32,265 nt of DNA, from assembly GCA_046541515.1 (NCBI GenBank), contig JBKHDD010000037.1, forward strand, positions 1-32,265, read 5' to 3'. Source of the DNA: CAYFVR01 sp046541515. GTDB taxonomy: Bacteria; Desulfobacterota; Desulfobacteria; Desulfobacterales; Desulfococcaceae. The notes beneath the pieces were generated by a model, which worked only from the letters and a program-made list of their open reading frames with translations, was not told where the DNA came from and ran no database searches. Both the position numbers and the translations under genes were made by a program. Below, one piece after another: positions 1-7,332 of the stretch (positions are counted from its first letter, which is position 1; every line of letters starts with the position of its first letter).

Positions 1-270
1 CTCCAGGGCGTCGATGGCTCGAACCAACCGCTGCACATAGAACTTCTTCACGGTTTTTCCACCCTTTATCGGAATGGAAAATTCGCCATAGGGCCGATAT
101 TCCGGAAAGCGGATCAGCTTTTCATCTCCCACGGTAACATGGGAGCTTCAATTCTGCCGCCACTTGCCCTCGAAAAATGTATCCAGAACGTTGCGAACTT
201 CTTCCCATCGAACGTCCCGGGGAACGCCGGTTCTCCATTTTTCCAGAATTTTGAATCCCTTTTTGCCCAT
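1..270 (-). pseudogene. HicA-like toxin gene broken by an in-frame TGA, running off the window start
   Basis: Read on the minus strand from ATG 268-270, the frame gives a short basic protein starting MGKKGFKILEKW, then WEEVRNVLDTFFEGKWRQN, a TGA at 148-150 (codon 41), and in the same frame SSHVTVGDEKLI followed by GEFSIPIKGGKTVKKFYV and LVRAIDALE up to base 1. The S-H-hydrophobic motif and the later G-E-F-S-I-P-x-K-G-G-K stretch are the family signature of HicA mRNA-interferase toxins, whose catalytic His lies in the GSH motif. The stop falls just before SSH, so a single G-to-T change (GGA to TGA) would explain it. A GGAG lies about 10 bases before the ATG. No HicB partner is visible; it would lie left of base 1 or be absent. 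The family call is from motif memory and the nonsense codon is read directly. Confidence 0.6.
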
Positions 271-358
271 TCAAGCGCTCCAAGGCCACGGGAAACTTCG
301 ATATCAAATATAGTATCAATCTACCGGATCCGTCAATCCTTGGAAAACCAACGCCTAC

Positions 359-1255
359 TCAGTCGCCCTCCTCCCCCGCATCCAATCCCTCCAAATTGAA
401 CAACACGTCGTTCTCCCGGTAGGCCCGCTCCAGCGCCTCCTGGTGCTTCTGCACGTCCTGGCCATTTCGCGCGGCCAACTCAAGGGTCAAATAGTTAATC
501 AGCACCGACATTCCGGCGGGGGAGCCGAAGACCGGGACGTGCCGGGTGGGGGCGATCAGGGCGCGGTGGGCGAAGCTGTTGACCGGGCAGGCGGAGCTGT
601 CGGAAATCACCACCAGGGTCAGCCCGATCCGCCGGATGTGGCGGGCCACCCGGATCAGGTCGTTGGGATAGCGGGAGGTGGCCACAAGCACCACCAGACT
701 GCCCTCCGGCGCGATGGTCAGCCAGTCGATGGCGGTGTTGTCGCTGCCCCGCAGAATGTGGACGCCGCCCCGGATTTTGGTCAGCACCCAGCCCAGATAG
801 TAGGCCAAGGTGTAGGAAAGCCGGGAACCCACCGCGTAGACCGCCGGCCGCTCCGCCAGCAGCGTCACCACCCGCTCCACGGCCTCCATGTCCACCGATT
901 CATACAACTGACGCAGGTTGTCCATCTCCCGGGAGACCATCCGGGCAAAACGATCCGCCCCGGGTTCCCGCAGGCCGGAAAAATCGACCCGGTCCACCAG
1001 GGTCAGCTCGCTGTCCACCAGATCCCGAAGGGCCTGCTGAAATCGGGCGTAGCCGTCGTAGCCCAGCCGCGCCACGAACCGGACCACGGTGGCTTCGCTC
1101 ACGCCGCAGGCCGCGGCCAGCTCCTTGGTGGTCATGAAGACCACCTTTCGGGCGTTGTCGAGAATGTAATGGCCCAGAATCCGGCCCTTGGGGGTCAGCT
1201 CGCCGAGCTGTTCGGAAATCCGGCGCATGAAGGGATGTTCTTCCAGTTGAACCAT
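359..1255 (-). CDS. RpiR/MurR-family transcriptional regulator with SIS domain
   Basis: A 298-residue regulator with the standard two-part RpiR layout. An N-terminal helix-turn-helix domain covers residues 1-78, with the recognition region around 42-62 (TTKELAAACGVSEATVVRF). A C-terminal sugar-isomerase (SIS) fold covers about 120-260 (AVYAVGSRLSYTLAYY, then VVLVATSRYPNDLIRVA and LVVISDSSACPV). SIS domains in this family usually sense a phosphorylated sugar, but the ligand cannot be read here. GGAGA precedes the ATG by a few bases. The gene is divergent from soxB across a 386-bp region that carries palindromes (see 1349-1397), so control of the sox genes is the likely job. Betaine-type catabolic regulators are usually from other families, so the pairing with sox is slightly unexpected. 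Confidence 0.85.
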   Translation of the reverse strand: MVQLEEHPFMRRISEQLGELTPKGRILGHYILDNARKVVFMTTKELAAACGVSEATVVRFVARLGYDGYARFQQALRDLVDSELTLVDRVDFSGLREPGADRFARMVSREMDNLRQLYESVDMEAVERVVTLLAERPAVYAVGSRLSYTLAYYLGWVLTKIRGGVHILRGSDNTAIDWLTIAPEGSLVVLVATSRYPNDLIRVARHIRRIGLTLVVISDSSACPVNSFAHRALIAPTRHVPVFGSPAGMSVLINYLTLELAARNGQDVQKHQEALERAYRENDVLFNLEGLDAGEEGD

Positions 1256-1348
1256 GAAAATTCTCCGCGATATCGAAAGCCGGGAACCCGGCGAGAACCG
1301 ACGAAAAAAGGGACGGGAACCCCGGGACTGAATTCAATTCACCCAAAA

Positions 1349-1397
1349 TGAAACAATTATTTCATCCAGCGCCAATCCGCACAGTCGCTGGATGAAA
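1349..1397. promoter_or_regulatory. Candidate operator: two overlapping inverted repeats between rpiR-type gene and soxB
   Basis: TGAAACAATTATTTCA at 1349-1364 is a 16-bp palindrome with one mismatch. Overlapping it, TTTCATCCAGCG (1360-1371) and CGCTGGATGAAA (1386-1397) are perfect 12-bp arms around a 14-bp spacer. TGAAA/TTTCA half-sites in AT-rich palindromes are the sort of site RpiR-family proteins bind. The site sits about 100 bp before the regulator's start, so autoregulation plus control of the divergent sox genes is plausible. A further 15-bp perfect palindrome (AAATCGC, T, GCGATTT) lies at 1443-1457, and CCCAAAATGAA occurs directly repeated at 1342-1352 and 1537-1547. Function is inferred. 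Confidence 0.45.
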
Positions 1398-1563
1398 AAC
1401 CATCTTGTCTTCCCCCAAGCCGGTTTTGTCAAGAATCTTTTGAAATCGCTGCGATTTTAAGGCGGTTGCCCCTCGGAAACGAAAGGCAAAAGCAAATTTC
1501 CCGATCGGCCCAACGGGAGCCGCGCCGTCTTTCCCGCCCAAAATGAATCTCCTTCTTTTCTTG

Positions 1564-1592
1564 TTGACAGTTTTCATTTCATGTGCAATACG
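1564..1592 (+). promoter_or_regulatory. Candidate sigma-70 promoter of soxBDAG
   Basis: A consensus -35 TTGACA lies at 1564-1569, about 75 bases before the soxB ATG. The matching -10 is weak: AATACG at 17-bp spacing, or CAATAC at 16-bp, preceded by TG. Several TTTCA half-sites (in TTTTCATTTCATG and GCATTTCA) overlap and follow it, resembling the half-sites of the upstream candidate operator. A good -35 with a poor -10 fits a regulated promoter, but this is inference. Confidence 0.4.
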
Positions 1593-1641
1593 GCATTTCA
1601 TACCCGGCCAAGCGCCATCACCTCTTCCATGGAGATTCCCC

Positions 1642-2862
1642 ATGTTCGGGAAACCCAAGCCGCTTTGGGACGAACCGCCGCTCAAGTCCAGCTACGACGC
1701 CGTCATCATCGGCGGCGGTCTTCACGGGCTGGCCACCGCCTACTTCCTGGCGCGGGACCACGGCATCACCGATGTCGCCATCATCGAGCGCCGCTACATC
1801 GGCTACGGCGGCGCGGGCCGAAACACCGCCATCGTCCGGGCCAACCAACGCACCCAGGAAAACCTTCCTTTATACAAAGAGGCCCTGGATTTGTGGCCGG
1901 TGCTCACCAAAGAACTCGATTTCAACCTGATGTTCCACAACTGCGGCAACCTCAACCTGGCCCACAGCGAGGCTGCCCTTTCCGCCATGCGGCTGCAAGT
2001 GGCCTCGGCCCAGTTTGCCGGGGTGGAAAGCGAGCTGGTGGACCCCAAAGGCTGCAAGGAGCTGGCGCCGCTGCTGGACATCACCGACCGGCCCAAGTTC
2101 CCAATCTTCGGCGGCATGTACCACCCGCCGGGCGGCATCGTCCGCCACGACGCGGTGGTCTGGGGGCTGGCCAAAGGCGCGGCGAAAAAAGGCGTCCACA
2201 TTCACCAGCGAACCGAGGCCACCGGCATCGGGGTGAAAAACGGCAAGGTCGTCTCGGTGGAAACCGACCGGGGAACCATTCAAACGCCCCGGGTGCTCAA
2301 CGCCGCCGGGGCCTACGCGGCGGCCGTCTCCTGGCATCTCATGGGCGCCAAGCTGCCCATCAGCGTGCTCACCATCCAGGCCATGGTCACCCAGCCGATC
2401 AAGCCGCTGCTCCACCATGTGGTTTCCTCGGGGGCCTACCACTGCTACGCCAACCAGACTCTCAAAGGCGAAATCGCCACCGGCGCCCACATGGACCCCT
2501 GGCCCAACTACACCACGGCCACCACGCCCGGCTATTTTAAGCATCAGGCCGAGGCCCTCGCCGATTTCCTGCCCGGGCTGGGCGGCCTGCGGTTCATGCG
2601 CATCTGGGGCGGTTTGGCCGACATGACGCCCGACATGGCGCCCATCATGGACGGCCACGTTCCGGCGGAAGGCTATTTTCTGGACGCCGGCTGGGGTTAT
2701 TTCGGCTTCAAGTCCTCCACGGTCACCGGCAAATACATGGCCCAGTTCATGGCCACCGGCGAAACCCCGGAGATATTCAAGCCGTTCGCCCTGCGCCGGT
2801 TCCAGGAACACCGTCTCATGGGCGAAACGGCCGGGGCGATCTCTTACGGGCCGTGGAATTAA
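1642..2862 (+). CDS. soxB: Sarcosine oxidase beta subunit (SoxB)
   Basis: A 406-residue FAD-dependent amine oxidase of the DAO fold, the subunit in which sarcosine (N-methylglycine) is oxidised. The dinucleotide-binding motif DAVIIGGGLHG is at about 19-29. GYGGAGRNTAIVRANQ (54-69) matches the conserved GRNT-x-I-x-R-x-N block of SoxB. RHDAVVWG at about 168-175 contains the conserved His that, by family resemblance, should be the covalent FMN attachment site. The start at 1642 is preceded by GGAG at a good distance; upstream in-frame codons (from 1543) lack family features. Length matches ordinary SoxB (about 405-417). It leads soxBDAG, the classical order. DadA-type dehydrogenases share the fold, but the four-gene context settles the call. 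Confidence 0.93.
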   Translation: MFGKPKPLWDEPPLKSSYDAVIIGGGLHGLATAYFLARDHGITDVAIIERRYIGYGGAGRNTAIVRANQRTQENLPLYKEALDLWPVLTKELDFNLMFHNCGNLNLAHSEAALSAMRLQVASAQFAGVESELVDPKGCKELAPLLDITDRPKFPIFGGMYHPPGGIVRHDAVVWGLAKGAAKKGVHIHQRTEATGIGVKNGKVVSVETDRGTIQTPRVLNAAGAYAAAVSWHLMGAKLPISVLTIQAMVTQPIKPLLHHVVSSGAYHCYANQTLKGEIATGAHMDPWPNYTTATTPGYFKHQAEALADFLPGLGGLRFMRIWGGLADMTPDMAPIMDGHVPAEGYFLDAGWGYFGFKSSTVTGKYMAQFMATGETPEIFKPFALRRFQEHRLMGETAGAISYGPWN

Positions 2863-2929
2863 TGTTGATCTTCTTCGATCCCCTCCCCCGCCGCGCCGAT
2901 CGGCCCGGGGGAATTTCCGGAGGTACGCC

Positions 2930-3193
2930 ATGTCCGTGACCATCACCTGCCCCGTCTGCGGTCCCCGCGACGGGTATGAATTCCGTTTCGGCGGAGAAGA
3001 CAAAGGCCCCCGGCCCGAAACCGAGGCGCTGTCCACCCCCGAAGCCTGGGTGGATTTCGTCCACATGAACCGCTGCGCCGCCGGCGTTCAAGAGGAATGG
3101 TGGTACCACCGGGACGGCTGCGGAAACTGGTTTGCGATCCAACGGGACACCCGGACCAATACTCCCGTGTCGGCGGAAGAGGAGGCCAAATGA
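2930..3193 (+). CDS. soxD: Sarcosine oxidase delta subunit (SoxD), zinc-binding
   Basis: An 87-residue structural subunit of heterotetrameric sarcosine oxidase. It begins TCPVCGPRD and shows the family's zinc ligands: Cys7, Cys10, His60 and Cys64 (HRDGC). The EFRFGGE and WWYHRDGCGNWFAIQRDT blocks are typical SoxD. The ATG at 2930 has a near-perfect Shine-Dalgarno (GGAGGT, 2920-2925), 67 bp after soxB. Its stop codon overlaps the soxA start (ATGA at 3190), which points to translational coupling and fixed stoichiometry of the two subunits. Confidence 0.93.
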   Translation: MSVTITCPVCGPRDGYEFRFGGEDKGPRPETEALSTPEAWVDFVHMNRCAAGVQEEWWYHRDGCGNWFAIQRDTRTNTPVSAEEEAK

Positions 3194-6075
3194 GCCGTCT
3201 CGGCGGTCTCCCCACCCTCCGGGTCCGACCGGAACGGCCGGTCACCTTTCTCTGGCGCGGCAAGCCGGTTGCGGGCGTGGAAGGCGACACCATCGCCACC
3301 GCGCTTTTCGCCAACGGCGTTCGGATTTTCGGGCGGAGCCTCAAATACCACCGGCCCCGGGGTCTGTACAGCCTGGACGGCGAATGCGCCAACGCGCTGG
3401 TCAACGTGGACGGCGTGCCGAACACCCCGGCGGAGCTGACCCCGGTTCGCGCCGGGATGGACGTGCGGCCCCAAAACGTGGCCGGTACGCCGGAACACGA
3501 CGCCATGGCCGTGTTGGACCGGATGAGCCCCCTCATGCCGGCCGGTTTCTACTACAAAACCATGCACAAGCCGGCCTTCATCTGGCCGCTGGCCATCAAG
3601 GGCATCCGAAAGGCGGCGGGGCTGGGCAAGCTGGATCCCGACAAAGTGCCGCCGTCCCGGAACGACCAGATTCATCCCTCGGCCGACGTGGCGGTGATCG
3701 GCGGCGGCCCGGCGGGCATGGAGGCGGCCCTGGCTGCGGCGGAGAACGGGAAACGGGTGGTCCTGTTCGAGGCCCGGCCCTGGCTGGGCGGCAGCTTCGA
3801 TTATCGGGGCGACCTTCATGACCGGTCGGCGGAACTGGTCGGCCGGTTGGAAAATCACGCCAACATTCGCGTCTTTGCCCACGCCCCGGTCATCGGCGTC
3901 TACCGGGATCATCGGGTCACCGCCGTGCAGACCGGCGGGCCGGAGGCGGATTTCGATTTCCGCTACGTCGAAGTGCGGCCCCGGGCCGTGGTGGTGGCCA
4001 CCGGCTGCATCGAACGGCCCCTGCTTTTCGATCACAACGAGCGGCCCGGCGTGATGCAGGTGGATTGCGCCTTGCGGCTGGCCCGGACCTGGGGGCTGCT
4101 GCCGGGGAAAAATGCGGTGTTCAGCGTGGGTCACGACTTCGGCTTGTCGGCGGCGCTGGAGCTGAAGGAACTCGGGCTGCCCATCGCGGCGGTGGCCGAC
4201 GTCCGAACCGACGGGCAGGACCCGGCGCTGCTGGAACGGCTGGAACAAGCAGGTCTCCCGGTGCGCCGGGGCTGGACCGCCCGGGAAGCGCGGGGCCGCA
4301 AAGCCGTGGAAGGGGTGATCCTTTCCAGCGTGGACGGCGGCCTGACCGACGTCCTCAAAGCGGACCTCCTGGTGGCCTCCGCCGGCATGACGCCGGTGAC
4401 CGGCCCCCTCGCCCTGGCCGGGGCGGAACTGGCCTACGACGACTGGACCGGTTTCTTTCTGCCGGCCGCCGTCCCAGCGGGTTTCTTCCCGGCGGGAAGA
4501 ATGCTGGGGCTGGACGCGCCCGAGGCGGTGGAAGCCTCCGGGCGGATGGCGGGTCTCCGGGCCGCCGGGGCCGAATCCGGCGAAATCAAGGCGGTGGAAG
4601 ATATCCTGACCACCCTGCCCGGCCCGGTTCGCGGCGCCAAATTCCTCCAGGCGCCCACCTCCGGAGCGAAGACCTTCATTTGCTTCGACGAGGACACCAC
4701 GGTCAAAAACCTGCGCCAGGCGGCGGCGGAAGGCTTCGACGTGCCGGAGCTGATCAAGCGCTACACCGCCGCCGGAACCGGCCCCGGCCAGAGCGGCATT
4801 CCCGGCCACAACCTGGCGCTCTGGGCCGCCCGGTACAACGCCCACAAGGGCTACACCGCCCCGCCCACCACCGTTCGCCCGCCCCTTCGGCCGGTGCGAC
4901 TGTCGGCCCTGGCGGGTCCCAACCACGACATGTGCAAGCGGACCCCGCTCCACAATCTCCAGGAAGCCGCCGGCGGCGTCATGCAGCGGGCCGGGGTCTG
5001 GCGGCGGGCCCGCCGCTTTTCCGCCGAACCCTCGGCCCGGGCGGAAATCGAGATGGTCCGGAACCGGGTGGGCCTGATCGACGTGTCCACCCTGGGCAAG
5101 TTCCGGCTCTTCGGACCGGACGCCGAAAAGGCGCTCCAGCGGGTCTACGTGAGCGACATGGGCAAGGTGAAGGAAGGGCGAGTCACCTACAGCGCCATGG
5201 TCAACGACGACGCCTGCCTCATCGACGACGGCGTGGTGACCCGAGTGGGGGAGAACGACTACTATTTGACCAGCTCCACCGGCCGCGCCGGCCAGACGGC
5301 GGAATGGTTCCGGTACCACGCCCGTTACGAAAATTGGGACTTCGCCGTCGTCAACCTCACCGACGCCTTCGGGGCCATCAATCTGGCCGGTCCCGAAGCC
5401 CGAAAGGTGCTGGAAAAGGTGACCGACGCCGACGTCTCCAACGAGGCGTTTCCGTTCATGGGATATCGGACCTTCACCGTGGCGGGCGGCGTTCCGGCCC
5501 GCGTCATGCGGCTGGGCTTCGTGGGCGAGCTGTCCTACGAGCTGCACGTTCCGGCCTCGCAAACCGTCGCCGTTTGGGAAGCGCTGCTGGAAGCCGGGAA
5601 GGAATTCGGAATCGGTCCCTTCGGCCTGGAAGCCCAAAGCACGCTGCGGCTGGAAAAGGGCCACGTCATCATCGGCCAGGAATCGGAACAACGGACCACC
5701 CTCCACGACCTGGGCATGGGCTGGCTCTGGCACCGGGACAAACCCGAGGCCAAAACCGTGGGCGACCCCGCCCTTCGCCAGACCGAAAAGCAACGGGACC
5801 GATTGACCCTGGTGGGGATCGAGCTTCCCGGCGCGGACCGGGCGCCTCGGGACGGGTCGCCGGTGGTGGACCAGCGCATTCGCGGCTACGTTTGCACCGC
5901 CCGGTACAGCGTCGCCCTTGGCAAGCCGGTGGGCTTGGCCCTGGTGGACCAGCCGCTGGCCAAGGCGGGCACCTCCATCGCCATCTACGAGGACGGCTGC
6001 GGCGGCCGGACCACCGCCGCGGTGGTGGCCGAAAAACCCTTCTACGACCCTGACGGCCGACGCATGCGGTCCTGA
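3190..6075 (+). CDS. soxA: Sarcosine oxidase alpha subunit (SoxA)
   Basis: A 961-residue subunit with the expected three parts. Residues 1-110 are a ferredoxin-like domain (GDTIATALFANGVRIFGRS) with only one Cys, so no iron-sulfur cluster. From about 167 there is a pyridine-nucleotide/FAD disulfide-reductase-type region (VAVIGGGPAGMEAAL; second glycine-rich stretch near 320). From about 590 there is a GcvT/DMGDH-like aminomethyltransferase domain that would bind tetrahydrofolate and take up the methyl-derived one-carbon unit (IDVSTLGKFRLFGPDAEKAL; LGFVGELSYELHV). In characterised enzymes the products are glycine and 5,10-methylene-THF. The start at 3190 overlaps the soxD stop; in-frame upstream codons lie inside soxD. 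The large minus-strand open frame across this gene is a GC-skew shadow. Confidence 0.93.
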   Translation: MSRLGGLPTLRVRPERPVTFLWRGKPVAGVEGDTIATALFANGVRIFGRSLKYHRPRGLYSLDGECANALVNVDGVPNTPAELTPVRAGMDVRPQNVAGTPEHDAMAVLDRMSPLMPAGFYYKTMHKPAFIWPLAIKGIRKAAGLGKLDPDKVPPSRNDQIHPSADVAVIGGGPAGMEAALAAAENGKRVVLFEARPWLGGSFDYRGDLHDRSAELVGRLENHANIRVFAHAPVIGVYRDHRVTAVQTGGPEADFDFRYVEVRPRAVVVATGCIERPLLFDHNERPGVMQVDCALRLARTWGLLPGKNAVFSVGHDFGLSAALELKELGLPIAAVADVRTDGQDPALLERLEQAGLPVRRGWTAREARGRKAVEGVILSSVDGGLTDVLKADLLVASAGMTPVTGPLALAGAELAYDDWTGFFLPAAVPAGFFPAGRMLGLDAPEAVEASGRMAGLRAAGAESGEIKAVEDILTTLPGPVRGAKFLQAPTSGAKTFICFDEDTTVKNLRQAAAEGFDVPELIKRYTAAGTGPGQSGIPGHNLALWAARYNAHKGYTAPPTTVRPPLRPVRLSALAGPNHDMCKRTPLHNLQEAAGGVMQRAGVWRRARRFSAEPSARAEIEMVRNRVGLIDVSTLGKFRLFGPDAEKALQRVYVSDMGKVKEGRVTYSAMVNDDACLIDDGVVTRVGENDYYLTSSTGRAGQTAEWFRYHARYENWDFAVVNLTDAFGAINLAGPEARKVLEKVTDADVSNEAFPFMGYRTFTVAGGVPARVMRLGFVGELSYELHVPASQTVAVWEALLEAGKEFGIGPFGLEAQSTLRLEKGHVIIGQESEQRTTLHDLGMGWLWHRDKPEAKTVGDPALRQTEKQRDRLTLVGIELPGADRAPRDGSPVVDQRIRGYVCTARYSVALGKPVGLALVDQPLAKAGTSIAIYEDGCGGRTTAAVVAEKPFYDPDGRRMRS

Positions 6076-6107
6076 ACCGCGGCGACGGCGTTCCGAAAGA
6101 ATCCATT

Positions 6108-6746
6108 ATGACCGCCAAACGCATCTCGCCGGTCGCCTTCGAAGCGCGGCCGGCCGAAACCGAAGAACGGGACGGGTGGAATGTCGTCCTCGGCTACGCC
6201 AACGAGGGAGACGGTCCGCATCTCACCGACCTGAGCCACCGCGCCCGATGGGACGTGCAGGCCGCCGATCTTTCCGCCGTTTCCCCGGCGGGGGTCGCCC
6301 TGCCCGAGACGCCGGGGGCGGCCACGCTGACCGAAACCGCCCTGGCCTTTCGCACCGGCGGTAAAAGCGCGGGCATCTGGCATCTGGCGGGAGACGCCCC
6401 GGGCGATCCAACCGAACCTGTCGTGACCGATGTTTCCGAAGGACTGCTCCTCCTGGCGCTGACCGGCCCCCGGGTCTTCCGGATCACCGAGCGGCTGACC
6501 GCGCTGGATCTGGAAGACCCGAACCGGAACCCGCCCTTCGTGACCCTGGGGCCGTTTTCCCACGTCCCCTGCCAGGTCGCTGTGCTGGGCCGGGAATCGG
6601 AACGCGCCGGCGGCGTGCTGATCGCCTGCTCCCGGGGCTACGGCGCCGACATGGTCCACGCTCTGCTGGACGCCGGAAAGAACGAGGGGCTTCGCCCCGC
6701 CGGGGAACGTTGTTTCCAGTCCTGGCTGGCGAAATGCTTCGGGTAG
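6108..6746 (+). CDS. soxG: Sarcosine oxidase gamma subunit (SoxG)
   Basis: A 212-residue protein completing soxBDAG, 32 bp after soxA. It shows the loose GcvT-like features of the gamma subunit: LTDLSHRARWDVQ near the N-terminus, VTDVSEGLLLLALTGPRVFRI in the middle, and a C-terminus with SRGYGADMVHALLDAG. SoxG is a poorly conserved accessory subunit with no known catalytic residues of its own, so the call relies partly on position. The usual partner genes glyA and purU or folD, which would handle the one-carbon unit, are not in the window. Confidence 0.85.
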   Translation: MTAKRISPVAFEARPAETEERDGWNVVLGYANEGDGPHLTDLSHRARWDVQAADLSAVSPAGVALPETPGAATLTETALAFRTGGKSAGIWHLAGDAPGDPTEPVVTDVSEGLLLLALTGPRVFRITERLTALDLEDPNRNPPFVTLGPFSHVPCQVAVLGRESERAGGVLIACSRGYGADMVHALLDAGKNEGLRPAGERCFQSWLAKCFG

Positions 6747-6775
6747 GACGGTTGCGTTTCGGGTGAAAGCGAACG

Positions 6776-6947
6776 GTAGGGGCGCTGCTTGCCGCGCCCC
6801 GGTTCGTGGAGGACGAAAAACCGATTTCCACCGGCAGGAAAATGCGGGTTTTGCCCCTTTTCGTGGGTCTCTCCACGGATTCGTTCTCTCAGGGAATTGA
6901 AATGCCCGTGCCCGCTGGGGGCGGGGCGCGGCAAGCAGCGCCCCTAC
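6776..6947. mobile_element. 172-bp MITE-like element with perfect 25-bp terminal inverted repeats
   Basis: The ends at 6776-6800 (GTAGGGGCGCTGCTTGCC then GCGCCCC) and 6923-6947 are exact reverse complements over 25 bp, enclosing 122 bp with no coding frame of interest. The ends carry TA next to a GGGGC run, which could represent a TA target duplication as used by IS630/Tc1-type elements; no longer duplication is visible. It lies just after soxG. In RNA it would fold into one very long hairpin and could also act as a terminator. Confidence 0.6.
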
Positions 6948-6963
6948 GATCTATCTCGTTTTC

Positions 6964-7023
6964 CGCAAGGCTCCGCCTTGCGTGGCACGGGAGGCGGAGC
7001 CTCCGTGTGGCATTGCGAGTGCC
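6964..7023. repeat. Cluster of three short palindromes (REP-like)
   Basis: Three hairpins follow each other. CGCAAGGC (6964-6971) pairs with GCCTTGCG (6975-6982). CACGGGAGGC (6986-6995) pairs with GCCTCCGTG (6999-7007) with one bulge. GGCA (7009-7012) pairs with TGCC (7020-7023). No coding potential is seen. Such GC-rich palindrome strings are common as dispersed intergenic repeats; no second copy occurs in this window. Confidence 0.5.
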
Positions 7024-7101
7024 CCACCCGGCCGAGGCCGAGCCCCAACTGCAAATCCGCAACTATCTGAATTTATTGTGTCCGGATTTTTGTTATTTAG
7101 A

Positions 7102-7264
7102 AGGCTGAGCCTCACAACGAAGGTGTCGGAAAGGCTCACTGAATTTACGGGAAGAGCACCTTTCAGTGCGCCTTCCTGGAGTCACCCGGTAGAATCAACC
7201 TCCCGGCGTTTCTACGTCGAAACCTTTTTGGCAAACGAGCGCTCAGACGCCAAACTGGTTTTTT
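7102..7264 (+). ncRNA. Candidate structured leader RNA with terminator-like stem before the methyltransferase gene
   Basis: Successive stems can be drawn: TGAGCCT (7106-7112) with AGGCTCA (7132-7138), enclosing a small CAC/GTG stem; GGAAG..GCAC (7150-7159) with GTGC..CTTCC (7166-7176); GTTTC (7208-7212) with GAAAC (7219-7223); and TTTGGC (7227-7232) with GCCAAA (7249-7254), then six T at 7259-7264. The last looks like an intrinsic terminator about 70 nt before the ATG at 7333. That layout (folded domain, terminator, gene) is what an attenuation leader or riboswitch looks like. I do not recognise a glycine, SAM, THF or cobalamin riboswitch core. It could instead be the end of the sox transcript. 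Confidence 0.35.
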
Positions 7265-7332
7265 AATCAACGAAATCCCCCGCCCCTTCAAACCCGGGGC
7301 TCATTTAAAACCATTTTTAGCGGGATGCCATC

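Noticed and set aside
126..150. Selenocysteine reading of the TGA in the HicA-like gene
   Set aside because: The hairpin after the TGA is short and its loop is too close to resemble a bacterial SECIS, and HicA toxins have no known selenocysteine. A nonsense mutation is simpler.
3088..5793. 901-residue open frame on the minus strand opposite soxA
   Set aside because: It mirrors soxA, is rich in His, Gly, Pro and Arg with no domain, and reflects strong GC codon bias. The same holds for the long minus frames at 10417-13215 and 14140-16929.
7024..7332. Glycine, cobalamin or SAM riboswitch
   Set aside because: None of the conserved core strings I know for these classes is visible, so I only list an unclassified structured leader.
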